This document shows, one piece after another, positions 12,614 to 26,044 of a stretch of DNA of 64,000 nucleotides; the stretch's first letter is position 1, and every line of letters begins with the position of its first letter. A program made the position numbers and the translations under genes. Source of the DNA: Lumnitzera littorea (taxonomy: Eukaryota > Streptophyta > Magnoliopsida > Myrtales > Combretaceae); the NCBI GenBank assembly GCA_024138015.1, contig JAMXBB010000008.1:47716446-47780445 (forward strand), in the 5' to 3' direction. Below the pieces are notes generated by a model. The model saw only the letters and a program-made list of their open reading frames with translations. It was not told the DNA's origin and did no database searches.

Positions 12614-15600
12614 TCCTATGTAAGCCCCACAACCAGTCATTCAAGGTTTCAATTGGTTGAAAGATCCAATCAAGCCTAAATTATAAGTAAAATTAGAAAT
12701 ATTAGTAAAAATGATCCCGTAAGTTTGAATTTAAGAAAATAAGCAATAAAATAAAAAACTATAAAAATTTCAAATTTTAAATATATAACTCGTAATTTGT
12801 CAAAAATGCGTAAAATGCATTCCGATAATTAACAAATCGCTAGAGATAAATTATATGTATACTAAAAATCATAAAATGACCTAAATAATATTTAGGAATA
12901 TTTATTTGTACTATATATGAATTTACATGTAGGTATAAATACATGTAATTACTTAAAATACACGAAATGTACTAAAATAATACTAAATACTTAAAGAAAA
13001 TTCATAATTAATTAAGGAAAAATCAAGAAAAATCAGGAATGATCCAAAATTGGGTCATGGTAGCTGAGAAAAATAAGAAAAAATTTAGCCAATTAAATTA
13101 AGACAACATAAAAGCCAAAAATTAAGGGATAAGGCAATTGTCTTGTACAATTTAATACACAATAAATTCCCTAAATCTCTATAAATAGGGAAAAAAATTC
13201 AAAAGCTCATTTGGACAGTTAGAAATCAAAGAAAATTAGGGAGAGGCAAAAATTGAGAGAAAAATTCGGGTTAAAAAAAAATTAGGAAAAACTGTGTAAT
13301 TAGGGCTTTTAAAGGGAACTCACACTAGACGAGCAACTGGGAGTGGACAGCCACCACCACCACACGGTGGTGGCAGCACCCAGACTGGCCGATAAGGCCA
13401 CGGTGGCCGGAGCCACCCAAATCGGTGAGTCCAATTTCCAGCCCGATTTTATGTAATTTTGTTAAAAATAGTAAATATTCTTAGAAAATTATGAATTTTG
13501 TTATTTTGGAATATTTTTGTATGTAGTTTTTATGAAAAATATTATTTTGATGAAAATATATCTCGTAATATATAGTCCTTAAGAAATCGTGTAAAACCGA
13601 GCATATTTCGGTTTAGAAATAAATGACCTTAGGAGTGTAATTTTGAGCCCAAAATTTTTGTATAGATTACTTAGATAATATAGAACAGTGCTATGAAGCC
13701 CGTTTTCAAAAATTAATTTTTGAAATTTTTAGATAATTTTTAGGCCCTAAAATGAGGCATAAAATGAGTAATTTAGGGTTAATTAAGTAATTAAATGATT
13801 AATTACTGATTTAGTGAATAATTATATGTTTTAGGATGTTGAAATCTAATGGAGTATAATGCTTGTAGTATTTAGGGTATTAGATGTAATTATTAGGTTA
13901 ATTATGTAATAAATAAGTAATAGGGAAAAATAGTAAATTGTAAGTTAATTTTGTAAATTAGGATAATTAGATGTAAAATCTGATTTAGGATGAATTTAGA
14001 CATTTTGAAATGATAATCGATGTTTAGAGATGGTAATTAGAGTGATAGAAATATTAGAAGTGTATTATATATATAATAGATGATAATACATAATATGTAA
14101 TTATTCGAAATATAATAAATATAAAATATTAGGATAAAAATTGATATTATATAAACAATAGGGATATATAATAAAACCGATGGAAGACTTGAATTTATGT
14201 AATTATATGAAAAATGTAAAAATTTCTTACATCAGGAGTGAATTCGGTACACTAATACGGATTTAAGTGTACCGGGTAAAATAAAATACTGACTAGAGAT
14301 AATGATGATATTTAGGAGATCGAGAAGTAATGTGATTAATTTCACATTATGGGTTGAAACGAATTTCTAGGGTTGGAGTATAAAACACTACTTAGGAATC
14401 GAACTAGAACTTAATTCAGAAATCGATACAAAAACTAAACTCAAACATAACCCCAAACCTAGAATAATTGTAAAAGACTTCAGACCTAGATAATTAGGCA
14501 TATTAAACCCTAAATAAAACATAACAATAAGCGTTATAGGATAAAACGAACCTATAATAGTTATATGAAAAACTGAAACCACGTTTATGTTATAGGGATG
14601 ATCGGTGATGGCCTGAGCAAGTTGGACCTCGAGTGAGTGATCGAAGAGTCGAGGTAAGTTGGGATTAATACGATGCTGTATTTTGGAGGCTTAAAATTAT
14701 GCTTGATTGTACCTATTAGATAGTTGGATGTGTGCATGTGCTTGATTATGGGTGATGCTATGATTCTGTTTGTTGTTCTAGCATGTAATGTATGATTTGT
14801 ATGAAATGATTAATCACCCTAAACTGGACTTAATCAAATATACGACTAATAATCATAATTGGACATGCATGGCAACCCATTAGGGGAACTTAGGACTCTC
14901 CGGCTAAATATTGACCCCTTTAAAAGGGATAGCATAAGATTGCATAATGGTCCCTTCTTCATCCTCAGTCGAACTAAGTGACAGGAAAGGAAGTTGCGGC
15001 AAGGGTGAAGTCAGTGGTTTGAAGGTAGTCGCGGGAGGAGCGAGATCTCCATTGCACAAGCCTGGGTTTGGTCATGAGTTGTTGCATTAATGGCAACTCC
15101 TCAACCCGAATTAGAGCGGGCGATATTTCTCTAATCTCACGACGGGCCGGACAACGTCATGCAATGGCATTTGCTTCCATATGCGGTGCACCTAATAAGT
15201 TGAAAACCTTGTTGTGCTTATGGTATAGTTTTAAGTCCTCCATCTTAACTTACTAAGCTGTGGTTGCTCACATTCTTATAGACGTCGTGCAGGTGTTGGC
15301 TAAAAAGCGGCAAACAACTACTCCGAAGCTAGCAACTGCTGGATCTTGGGGAGTGAGGAAAAATATTGAAGAACAAATATATATTTTTAAGGTTTAAGCT
15401 TTTACTTTAAAATTTTTCATTTCTAAATAATGTAATAACTCGAAAATATATTACGGAGAAATATGGTAAACTTTAACTGTAATAACTGAATTATAGTGTA
15501 TATATATATTTCCTCACTTTATTAGGTAAATGATTTATTTAAATTACAAACTGTTTACTTTAAAGCGGGTTAGTCGTGGACGCCTTGTGTAGATTAGGTC

Positions 15601-15691
15601 TAAGATAGCGGTTATAAGGCCAACTTCTATCTTAGGATGATTTATACGGCGGGGCTATTACGATTCTGCCGCTTCGGGATGTGACATCCTA
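12614..15691 (+). mobile_element. Solo LTR (Ty3/gypsy, probably Tekay/Del-like) with target duplication
   Basis: A 3068-bp segment (12619-15686) starts TGTAAGCCCC and ends GGGATGTGACA, giving TG...CA termini with a 3-bp TGT/ACA inverted end. The same 5 bp, TCCTA, flanks it on both sides (12614-12618 and 15687-15691), the length expected for an LTR-retrotransposon target duplication. A TATA box (TATAAATA, 13180-13187) lies about 560 bp into the element, which fixes the orientation as plus. A CCACCAC...GTGGTGG hairpin lies at 13351-13373. No gag or pol sequence is inside, so this is a solo LTR left by recombination between the two LTRs of a full element. LTRs over 3 kb with this type of 3' end are typical of plant chromoviruses; the lineage is inferred. 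Two related copies lie in opposite orientation at 27.7 and 57.7 kb. Confidence 0.85.
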
Positions 15692-18600
15692 TACCCTATA
15701 GAATTTGCAAGGTATAGGGTACATTGTTCCAAAGTACTATATAATAAGTTTCGAGTATAAAAACTTAGAACTTGCATTTATAGGGTAAAGTACAGATAGA
15801 GTCTTATATCCTACCTATTTTGTACTCACTCATCTTTAACCTAAAGTGTCTTTTTTAGCATAACAAGCAAGGGAATAATGGATAAAATGATTTCCAATGA
15901 ATATTTTTCCTACAATAAAAACGACCACCAATTTTAAGAAATTTTGAAAATAAAGTTTTAGGACTTTGTAACTTATATTAATTAAACTTTATAACTTCTA
16001 AATCTATTTGGTCGAAAAAAAAAACCTAAATCTATAAGTTAAAGATTTTTCTACAGTTCCATTTTTTTTTTTAAGGAGTTAGTCTAGCTCTTTATATTAT
16101 CCTTAATTTACATTTATTTAAATATGAACAATTGAATTAATTGTGAATTCAATAGTTTGAATATAAATTAAGAATATGATAAATGATTTGACTAATCCCA
16201 TCAAAATGGGAAATGGGATCAAAAAAGCTCTCATAAGTTAAACGTGTAAGCTAACATTAACTATCTTTCTAAATTGTTAAAACTGTGAAATATGAAAAAT
16301 GGTTTTTTACACTTTATATAGTTATATCTAATTTGGATTTTTTGTTGATTTTAATTCCCAATTGAGAAATTTCATGAAAGTATTATTGGCAATTAATACT
16401 GATTAAGCTTTAAAAACTTTCAAATCTACAAAGTTAAATGGATAAGTAAGACTAATCGCTCTCATAAATGAATTTTCTCTCTTAATTTTATTTTTTTTTA
16501 ATCTATGCTTGCTTCTTTACTGAATGGCATGAGTTTTCAACTTTTGTAACCATTGGATATAATATGATTAGTCTAGTAATCCAATTTAAAATCCATGAAA
16601 AATTTTTATTGAATCATATAAGATAAAGGAACCATATTCAATCTATAGAATTAACAAAGAAAATAATATTTAGGTCAGTTCCTACATCGAACCGACTTAG
16701 ATCAGCCTATGATCAAACCTATTAGATTGACTCTAGAACCATCATAGGCCCATTAGTTCTATATGTCTATGGTAGTTCATGGCTCTAGAATGGTAAATCC
16801 AACAAGTCTAAGATAATTAGTATCAAAAGTTTTCTAAAAGAAATTAATTGTACAAAGATGAAATAAAAATATAAAACAAATAATAAAATAATGTATTTTT
16901 TATCTAAAGAATTTTGCTAATCGAATTCTTGGATTGGACCTTGATTGGAAGACTTTTGATTAGCAAAAGAGAACATGATGAGGCGCTAGAGATTTGTCTA
17001 GAGTAGCCATTTTAATATTTAAGTTAGTAAAATTATGATAACAAGACTAAGGAGAACCCCCATTTATAGTAGTAGAATTAAAAATCTATTTAGAAAGTTG
17101 ATATACACAAGTCTTCAACCTAAGAAGAAAGTGTATCTTCCCTAAGTTAAATAAGTTCGAAGATTTCCAAAGGTGATGTGGCAATCAATAAGTCAATAAT
17201 CTATCACCTAAGCTTCCTAGTCTAGTCTCCAACCCTTCTAGGTCCTTAGCATAGATACCATAAGTAAGACTCGACTCTTAAGAACCAAGCACCATCCTTT
17301 AACAAAGTCGAGTATTGATCTTGGAGCTAAGCATAGGTTGGATCTTTTGAAGTAAAATGTGGGCTTACATTTGCATAGCTTAACAATGAGCCATGGTAGG
17401 TCGATTTATGGTTGGTCAAGGTCGGAATGGGCCTTAGTGACCCTAATCCAAAATTGCATATCAATAATATTGACAATTTAAAATATTTCAATGGGAATTG
17501 TGAAAAATTAGTTTCCATTTAGAGCACCTAGTATATTGTGACTAACAATATAGAAAATAAGTATATCTTGAAAATATATTTAGTTTATACAGCGTTTCAC
17601 CAAAAAAAAAAAAAAGGTTCCCATTATGGGACTAACTTTTGTCTTTTGTTTTTTTTTTTAAATCACTAAAATTTTATACCATGTTATTAATTCTAAAAAA
17701 AATTTAAAAAGTTGCAGGACGATATTGCATACTTTAGAAGTTTTAAGACACAATATATATTGACATTTTCTGGTACCATATATTTTTTGGGTTCAATAGC
17801 AATACATGTCAATTGTTCTACTATATTTATTTTTTCTTTTTGGAAATAATGAAAGTATCCTATGTTTTTTATTTTGGAGAGGAGCAATAAATTAACAATA
17901 ATACCATCTCTTTATTATTATTTTTTATTAAAGTTAAAATTTTGTTTTGCATTTTTTATTTTATTAATTTCTACTTCCGCTTTGTTCTGATTCGATAGTT
18001 TTAGTTAATTGTTTAAGAGCAAGTGTCTTGTCTAGGATAGGTGAAATATAATTTAATTTGTGAAAGTTGTTCGATTCATTTTGAAAAGTGGCTTGAATTG
18101 TTTTATTTTAGCTGTGTCTGTTTCCCCGTATACCATATTTTCAAGTTGATATTTTGATATAATGAAAATTAACACCAGAATTTCGTTCATTATCTCTTAC
18201 TAAAGACCAAATATTAAATTTTTATTTCATTTGATTTAGATTTTACTCTAATTTTGGTATATCATAACTTAGTTTGAGAGTTAAATAAATAATTTTAAAT
18301 AATAATAATTGAATTCGTTAGAAGAGAAAAGAACATGAAGAGAATGAAATCCCAATTTCACTTTTTAAATGCATGTTTTAATATAAAAAAAAGAAATGAA
18401 TTTAAAATTATAATTATATTTTTATCTATTTTCACGTATATCATAGTATTATCAAATCTAAATTGATACATTGTAGTTTAACCTGATTCGATCTAATTTA
18501 ATTAAAAAATTAATTTAATTTAACCCTACTCTAACCTCAATTAAACCTCATTAAAGTTCGATTTCATTCCTTTAAATTCTTATCATTTCATCTCACAATA

Positions 18601-21600
18601 TTTATTTAAAACGAATCCGTGCAAAAGGACTCTTTGCTCGGTTTCCTATTGCGGATGCGGATTCACACGTGGTTATCTCGAAGAGCGCGTAGCTCTAGAA
18701 GGACGTAAAGTTAAAAGTATGCGTGAAATTGGATGGGGAGGGCAGGGCACACGGTTCACGTGCGTACCAGTAGTATTCTTGTGACCAACTTTATTATATA
18801 ACATTTATTAGGTATTACTTCTTTTCTTTATTAGATGGTAACTTGGTCGTTAACTTAACGTTAACCTTAACAGAGTCAAAAAAACCAAAAAAACAAGAGA
18901 GAGAGAGAACGTTTCTCTCGTACATCTCTTGTTGGTCAAAAACATCGTGAACCATCTGCATTTGTCTCCAAAGGAGGGCGACTTCTTTGTTTTTTTTGGG
19001 GCAACAGAGGACCACGTTTAAATGGCGGAATAAGTAGGGATAAACTATAATTACAAATAAATACGATAGAGAACTTATAGTTATTAGTTTTTTTTTTTTT
19101 TTTTTTTATTACACTCAAGATAATATTAATAAAAGACTAAGAATATATCTAAAGTAAAAATACACTTTCATCTTAAACTATGACTTACCCATTGTTTAGA
19201 TAATTTAATATCCTTAAACTTTAACCTTAATATATATATTTTTTAAATTGAATATGCAAGCATTATTTATGTTGTAGATTCATCAAAGATTAGAAGTTAT
19301 TTGCAAGATTTCAAAATTTTATGGATATATTTGCTTCAAAGTCAAAATTTAGGGAATTTACAATTTTTCCTATGATTTAACTTTTCTTTCTTTACCTGAG
19401 ATGACTGAGAAGTAGGATTTATAAAAGTAATCAAACACCGATTTTTTTTTTTTTATTATTATTATTCTATTTTCCAATTTTAACCATCAAATTAACATAC
19501 ACTCCATAACACGTGTTCTTAAAAGAGATCATAATAAAAGATTACGGGACTTGAACGTAGCTATTTCTATAAACACATTCAATTTACTTCATGATACGTA
19601 GGATTTTTCTTAAAAACCGTATTATATTAACTTTTCTAGTATCATACTTACAACAGATATGGAGATTGATGCAATTTCTGAAAATAAAATCTTACATATC
19701 GTAGGCATGAACAAAGAACATGTACATGGAGAACCTACCTATTTATTTTTTAAAGAGATTAAAGATCTCATGCCAAAGGGATGATCCAACAGCAAGGCAA
19801 TGAGGTCCTAATTGATTATATTATCGCATATTCTATGTATTTAAAAAAAAAATAAAAAACAAAAAATCTGGTAAACGTTCTTTACGCATGGCTTATATGG
19901 GCTTCAAACCAGAAGCAAAATACAGTTATTATTGATAACTCTTGAATCAATCCTTAATGGCCCTACGATGATGACAAAGGTGTAAACAAATATATGAATG
20001 CTCTTTAATTGTAACGTTAACGTCGTTAATGTACATCTGAAATCACGAGATGATATATTTAATAGGCGTTTAAGTGAATTTTTGACTTTGTTGATGATGT
20101 CTATACCAGTACGGACTATTAATTGTTGCACATCGTTGTTTTATATTATTTTCATTGCCATTCAAATTTGTCTTCTAGCATAAGTACTCAAAACTCACCC
20201 ATACGCGTTTTATTTTTTCTCGAATCTAATTATTAATTTATTGAAAATTCCATTCCTTTTGATTGAGTTGCCAATTCACCAACATGAAGGTGGCCTATGT
20301 GATTATCTATTATTGCCATCATAAACATTCTTTTATAATGATTTCTGCATGACTTATACGTGTCCCAATGCGTAATAGTTTAACGAGTTCCATGAATGAC
20401 TTGCTCAATGTCTAAAAAGAATTTAACGTAAAAACATCTGTTAGAGCTTCTAGCAGGGTTATTAAACTCGTATTGATTCACACTATCCAATTCCATTTCA
20501 CTTGACTTAATTATAAAACCGGTCTAATTTAGTTTTAGCTTAACTTCCAATTGAGTCAGTTCATCCTTTTAATTTTTAACTCTTTAATATATCCAAGTTG
20601 ATAACTTAGGCCAGATCCAACACAACTGATTAGAGGCCCAAAACTGAGATGGGTTCGGATTTATTCCATTTCACTACTGGATGGGCTTTAGCTATTACCA
20701 ATGGGCCTCGCCGGCCCTATCCTCTATGCTAGAACCTTCGGCCTAAAAAAGGCCGCCTTCCCAAAAAAAGATTCCTTTGGTTATTATAATATGGAAACTT
20801 TTGCTCGTATTATCGTTTCTCATTAGTTTTAAATTCCAATTATTAGTTACGTGAAAATCGCTATACAAGAAATGAAATTTCATTTATTAAAGCTACTGGG
20901 TAAATTATCTCGACCGTCCTTTAAAACTTTCGAGATTGAATCGATACCTCTATTACCTATGTCATGTGCTTGTTATGTAATATTAGATCCCATGATAAGT
21001 TTTAAAAACTGATAAAACATTTTCGGATAGGTTTCTAACCGTGGGGACTCTATTGGCAATTTTGGGATGTAAGTGTCAATGATGTTTTAAAAGTTTAGGA
21101 AGATGGTAGATGCAATTTATGAAAAATAAACAACCAATAAAATGGTATTATTGACAACTCGTATTTCCAACACAGCTTCAGCCTTCAGAGTATGATTACC
21201 GAGCACTTACAAGAAAAAGCACAACAATGCATTTATATGTTGTGCTTAATAAATATTGCCCCAAACTATAAAGGGTACTTTTAAAAAAAAAAAAAAGTAA
21301 AACAAAATTTTCCCCTTCCCCGTCCAAACAGTTCTCAATTCAACTATATTGCAAAAGTATAAAAGTTGCGTAATATGTTATTGGGCCAAGCCCTAGTCGA
21401 GGTAGCTATGGAATTGTACTTCAAGTGCCTATCCATATCCTCCCCCATTTGAGCTCCATACACTAAACCTCATTCATCCATAACAATGATACAAAGATTT
21501 GCTTGGAATAGATATCACTTCTCTTTGATCCTTCTCTACATCTGTTTTTATTATGTACACATTATTTGAATATAAAAATAATTCTCATTCAATCATGCAT

Positions 21601-21835
21601 TTAATATCTCCATTTTTGGTGTCTTTCATATAATTTTTCTTTCATATTATTCTATTAGTTGTCTTGAGTTATATCCTTTTAAATTGATTATTAATCCTCT
21701 CTTAAGGTAGTTAGCTAATGAAACCACTCTTCCTGAAGAGTCAAATCAGTAAATTGATAGTTGAAATTACCAAATTCAACCTAATCCTGCTTTCATTGTA
21801 AAGGGTTATATAGCAAGTGAATAATTTATTCGTCA
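15692..21835. other. Long AT-rich intergenic stretch
   Basis: No gene or recognisable element could be supported. Open frames are short and of biased composition. Local features are T-runs near 19087-19107, 19441-19454 and 17641-17660; a GC-richer, ACGT-containing patch at about 18610-18780 (CACACGTGG and TTCACGTGCG); and a small GC hairpin, CGGCCT...AGGCCG, at 20739-20755. Confidence 0.4.
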
Positions 21836-22062
21836 TGTATTTACTTAATGCTTAGTCAATTACTTAGCAGTTGCTAGTCGTAAATAGTTTGTTAGTTCTA
21901 CTACACAAGTCCAAGCTTAGTATAAATAGAGAACAGTGTAATTACAGTTTAGTTTTTTAGTTAAATATACTTTTCATTCCATAACCATTCCTCTCTCGCT
22001 CTTTCTCTCATGCATCTTGTGATTGTGATTGGAAACCAGAACTAGCACTTGTAATTCCTTTA
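21836..22062 (+). repeat. 5' LTR of the copia element
   Basis: A 227-bp terminal repeat matching 26555-26781. A TATAAATAG box lies in the middle (about 21922) and a CT-rich leader with CTCTCTCGCTCTTTCTCTC follows. The last two bases are TA where the 3' copy has CA, which fits mutation of the standard end. Confidence 0.8.
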
Positions 22063-22180
22063 TGATATTAGAGTGGGTGAATCTAAGTATTTTACAATAT
22101 ACAACTTTGTTGTGGTGATTGATTTCTAATTGTCATTTGATTTTCTTCGAAATTGATGGAAGATGAATAATTAATAAGAA

Positions 22181-23034
22181 TTGGGATTTACTGATCCCTT
22201 TTACTTATCCAAATCACATAGTTTAAGTATGACTATAGGAAGCATTATTTTTAATGGTTCTAGTTATATCTCATGGAGTAAGTCGATTAGGCTAAGGTTA
22301 GGGGCTAAGATGAAAATTGAATTTGTGGATGGATCTATTCCTAAGCTAGAAGATAATACGAATGATCGAGTTAAATGGAATCAGTGTGACTATATGGTTT
22401 GGTAGTGACTTAGCTCAGAATTTTCTTTATACGAAATCTACTTTTGAGCTTTGGAAAGAAGTTAAGGAGTAGTATAGTGTTGCTAATGGTCCATTAATCT
22501 TTCAGATATAACATGATTTATTGAACCTTAGGTGGCATAATCGGTTGGTTGGTGTTTATTATAATACACTTCATAGATATTAGGATGAGTTGCAAGAGTT
22601 ACATCTGTTTCCTAATTGTGATTGTGGAATATTAGAGTTTTATCCATGTGCTTTTAAGGAGAAGGCTGTAGAATTTGAATCTCATGACAAACTGATTCAA
22701 TTTCTGATGGGTTTAATTTACTGATTTAAAGCTATTCGAAGCCAACTTCTATCAATGGATCCTATGCCATCGATGAGTAGGGCATACTATTTAGTTCAGC
22801 AAATGGAGAAACAGAGACTAGTGATTAGTTCTATGAGTTTAGAAGTTGAAGCTTCTACTTTAGTCTTAACCAAGTCGGGAAATGTCAGTAAGAGCTATGT
22901 TGATAAGAAAAGGTAGAAGAGAAATTTGTTTTGTAAACATTGTAGAGCTGAGGGTCATTCAGTCGAAACATGTTTTCAACTTATTGGGTATTCTGATAGG
23001 TATAAAGGGAGGAGATTAACTACAAAAGGATAAG
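22181..23034 (+). pseudogene. copia gag remnant with zinc knuckle
   Basis: Capsid-like gag of a Ty1/copia element. The start region carries the conserved gag pattern (about 22190-22400: DPFYLSKSH, then FNGSSYISWSKSIRLRLGAK and FVDGSIPK). It is followed by the WKE...YSVANGP and LQELHLFP blocks typical of plant copia gag. A CCHC zinc knuckle is intact in spacing (CKHC...EGHSVETC, C-X2-C-X4-H-X4-C, 22932-22973). Stops interrupt the frame at about 22403, 22471, 22581 and 22720. Some of these are TAG where relatives have Trp. Confidence 0.82.
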
Positions 23035-23279
23035 TGTAATGTTTCTATTGGCTATGCTAACAATGCTTTTATGCAAACTCCTCTTGATGAACGGGTTTCT
23101 TGTGGTTCTGCAACTGCTAAAGCTGATTCTAGTACATGTTGAGGAAAGGGTTTTGACAAAGAGCTTCTTCATGATATATGCCAGGAAGCTTATAAAATGA
23201 TGAGAGGATAAGAAAATCTTACAATGACTCAAGCAGATATTCTTTGAACCCCTCATGTTGTCTTATCTACAGTTAGTAA

Positions 23280-23700
23280 TAGGTTGGCTCTTTGGGTAGT
23301 TGAGATAGGGGCATTCGACCATATGACACCTTATTTTCATCTTCTTAACAACTTTGTGTAATTAAATAAACCAATTCACATACAATTGCTAGATGGAAAT
23401 AGCTTGAAATCTGAATTGGCTGGAAGTGTGTGGCTTAATGACCAAATTGTCTTATCTCATGTTCTTTTTGTTCCTAAGATTGCTTACAACCTACTTTCTG
23501 TTCAAAAACTTGTAATCTCACATTCGTTGCTAGCAATATTTGACACTAACTCTTGTAAATTTGAAGACCTAAGAAAAAATATCGTGATGGCTTCAACAAA
23601 GGCACAAAGTGGTTTGTATGTTCTCAGTTTTATAACTAGTCTTTTTCCTTTAAATAATTCTAGTTGTCCTAGTTCTTCTACGTTATACACTTAAAGTATA
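23280..23700 (+). pseudogene. copia protease remnant, active site mutated
   Basis: The block LWVVEIGAFDHMT (23289-23327) aligns with the copia protease core W-V-x-DSGA-x-DHM. The catalytic Asp-Ser-Gly has become Glu-Ile-Gly (23301-23309), so the enzyme would be inactive. The downstream QLLDGNSLKSELAGSVWL, VLFVPKIAYNLLSV and F-x-D-N/S-C blocks match the rest of the copia protease region. Confidence 0.8.
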
Positions 23701-24380
23701 AAAACACTTGATTTGGTACATAGTAGATTAAGTCATACGTTTGTTTCTAAGATGAAGCATTTGTGTACTTGCAAGGATTTAGACTTGAATAAGCTTCTTT
23801 GTAATGCTTACTAAAGGGCAATGTTTTATAGGTTGTCTTTTTCTGATAATGAAAGTGTCTCTACATTTGCTTTTGAACTTCTTCATGTTGATGTTAGGGG
23901 ACCCTATCATGTTGTGTCCATTACTGGTGCAAGATATTTCTTGATTATTGTTAATGATTTTTCAAGAGCTACTTGGATATTTCTGATGAGTTACAAGTCC
24001 CAAACTTGTTCTATATTGAATAGGTTCATTTGTTATGTTAGAAATAATTTTTCCGTTACTCTTAAAACATTTTGGAGTGATAATGGAGGGGAATTTATTT
24101 CCAAAGATTATGAACAATTATTTCATAGTCAAGGAATTATACATCAGTACACTTTATCGTACACTCATAACCAAATGGGCGAGTTGAGCGTAAACATAGA
24201 CACCTACTTGAAACCTCAAGAGCACTTCAACTTCATGCAAATTTACTTAAACACTTTTGGAGTGAGTGTGTCCTCATGGCAACCTTTCTTATTAATAGAA
24301 TGCCAATGGCTACACTAGGATGTAAGACACCTTACGAATCTTGTTCAATAAGCTTCCTACATATGTTAATTTAAGATTGA
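23690..24380 (+). pseudogene. copia integrase remnant
   Basis: A GAG-pre-integrase/zinc-binding region (LVHSRLSH, about 23710) leads into the integrase core. LLHVDVRGPY (about 23880) holds the first catalytic Asp and WSDNGGEF (about 24073-24096) the second. The third catalytic residue, Glu in a VERKHRH-type block, is present near 24185 but in a different frame: the open frame is shifted just after HNQMG. Downstream blocks (FLINRMP...KTPYE) continue in the shifted frame. The second Cys of the C-x-x-C pair near 23805 is also lost. Confidence 0.8.
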
Positions 24381-24989
24381 TGAGTTGTTTTTGTTTTGTT
24401 GCTAATTTATCTCCCAAGCTAGACAAGTTTGACCTAAAAGGCGTAAAATGTATTTTCTTTAGCTATGCAAATAATCACAAGGGGTACTGAGTATATGATA
24501 TTGAGATTGAAAGATTCCTTATTAGTAGAGATGTCTATGTCTTTGAGGGCATTTTTCCTTACAAGGATACTTCTTCTATAGATAGTGTTTTGGATAAACC
24601 AGTTCCTCTTAGTATGTTATCCTTCGTGTCATTTGAAACTACTTCTTGTCTTTCTAAAATGTCTTCTTTTCAAATTGTAGATAATCAACATTCTGGTTCA
24701 GTACTTGCTGTTCAATCATTTGCTACGATTCCTGAATGCCTAAACATTGTTGCTCTTCTCAGGTCCACTAAAAATAGGCAATCCCCTGTTTGGTTATAGG
24801 ACTTTGTTCATTCAGTTCATACTTTTGTGCCTATTGCTAGTTCTTCCATTTCTTTTCAACCTTGTTCTTCTACTATTACCAAATATCCACTATTTCATAG
24901 AGATCTTTTTTATTCATATCCTGATGATTTTGTATACTCCTTTGCCAATGTTTTAACTATCAAAGAGCTAAACACTTACTCTCAAGCAG

Positions 24990-26040
24990 TTAAGCAATAA
25001 GAATGGGTAGATGCCATGGCCAATGAACTTGATGCTCTTGAGTCTAATGAAACTTGGACTCTTGCTCCTTTACCTAAGGGTAAAAAGGCCATTAGATGTA
25101 AGTGGGTGTATAAGGTCAAATATCAATTGGATGGCAGTATGAAGAGGTATAAGGCGAGACTTGTAGCTAGGGGTTTTACACAAGTTCAGGGTGAGGGCTT
25201 CTATAATACCTTTTTGCTCGTTATTAAGATGAATACGGTTCAAATTCTGATTGCCTATGCAATTGCTCATTCCTGGCCTCTTCATCAAGTTGATGTGAAC
25301 AATGCATCCTTGCATGGACACATTGATGAAGAGATATACATGTTACCTTTAGAAGGTTATAGCAAGGCTCAATCAAATTAAGTTTGTCGTTTGAATAAGT
25401 CTTTGTATGGACTAAGACAAGCTTCGTAACAATAGAATGTCGAGATTTCTCGCTTCCTATTATGTCTTAGATTTGTTCGATCCAAGCATGATTATTCTAT
25501 GTTTACCTAAAGTTCTCATGATGGTTTTGTTGTAGCACTTATGTATGTGGATAATATTTTATTAATAGGGATAAGTGAAGTTATCTTTAGTATAGTCAAG
25601 AAGAATCTAGATGTAGCTTTTACAATTAAGGATCTTGGTCAAGCTCATTACTTTCATAGCTTGGAGTTGTGTTGCATGGCATCTAGTTGTTTGCTTAATT
25701 AGAAAAAGTTCCTTATTGATTTGCTTGAAGAGACAGGGCTTACAACAGCTAAGCCATTTGTCGCTCTACTGCCATCAAGGATCAAACTCAGTCATGATGA
25801 TGGTGATTTCTTGCCTAATCCTACTACTTTTAGGCATATGATTGGTCGATTGTCTTACCTGAACCTCATATGTCCTAATATTAGCTATGCAATTCATCAT
25901 CTTAGTTAGTTTTTGTCCAACCCCAAAACTTTACATATGAAAGCTGTTGTTGGTGAATTTTGGGGTAAAGAAATAGTCCTGTAAAAGAGAGTAAAATACT
26001 TGGTACTGGGGCCTGTCCGTTGTGGCTACTCTGATGCCTA
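24990..26040 (+). pseudogene. copia reverse transcriptase and truncated RNase H remnant
   Basis: The RT begins with the conserved MANELDALESNETW block (about 25016). It continues with KWVYKVKYQLDGS, RYKARLVARGFTQ, QVDVNNASLHG and LNKSLYGLRQA. The catalytic YVDD box is YVDN (25544-25555), which removes a metal-binding Asp. The tail carries MIGRLSYLNLICPNISYAIHH (about 25838) and then VLGPVRCGYSDA (about 26000-26037), the first Asp-containing block of RNase H, after which recognisable sequence stops. Stops are scattered throughout. Confidence 0.83.
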
Positions 26041-26044
26041 AGTT

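Noticed and set aside
16680..16800. Apparent inverted repeat around CTCTAGAACCATCATAGG
   Set aside because: The arms match only in part and no element ends or target duplications go with it.
20739..20755. GC-stem hairpin followed by A residues, looking like an intrinsic terminator
   Set aside because: Bacterial-type terminators are not expected in plant nuclear DNA and no gene ends here.
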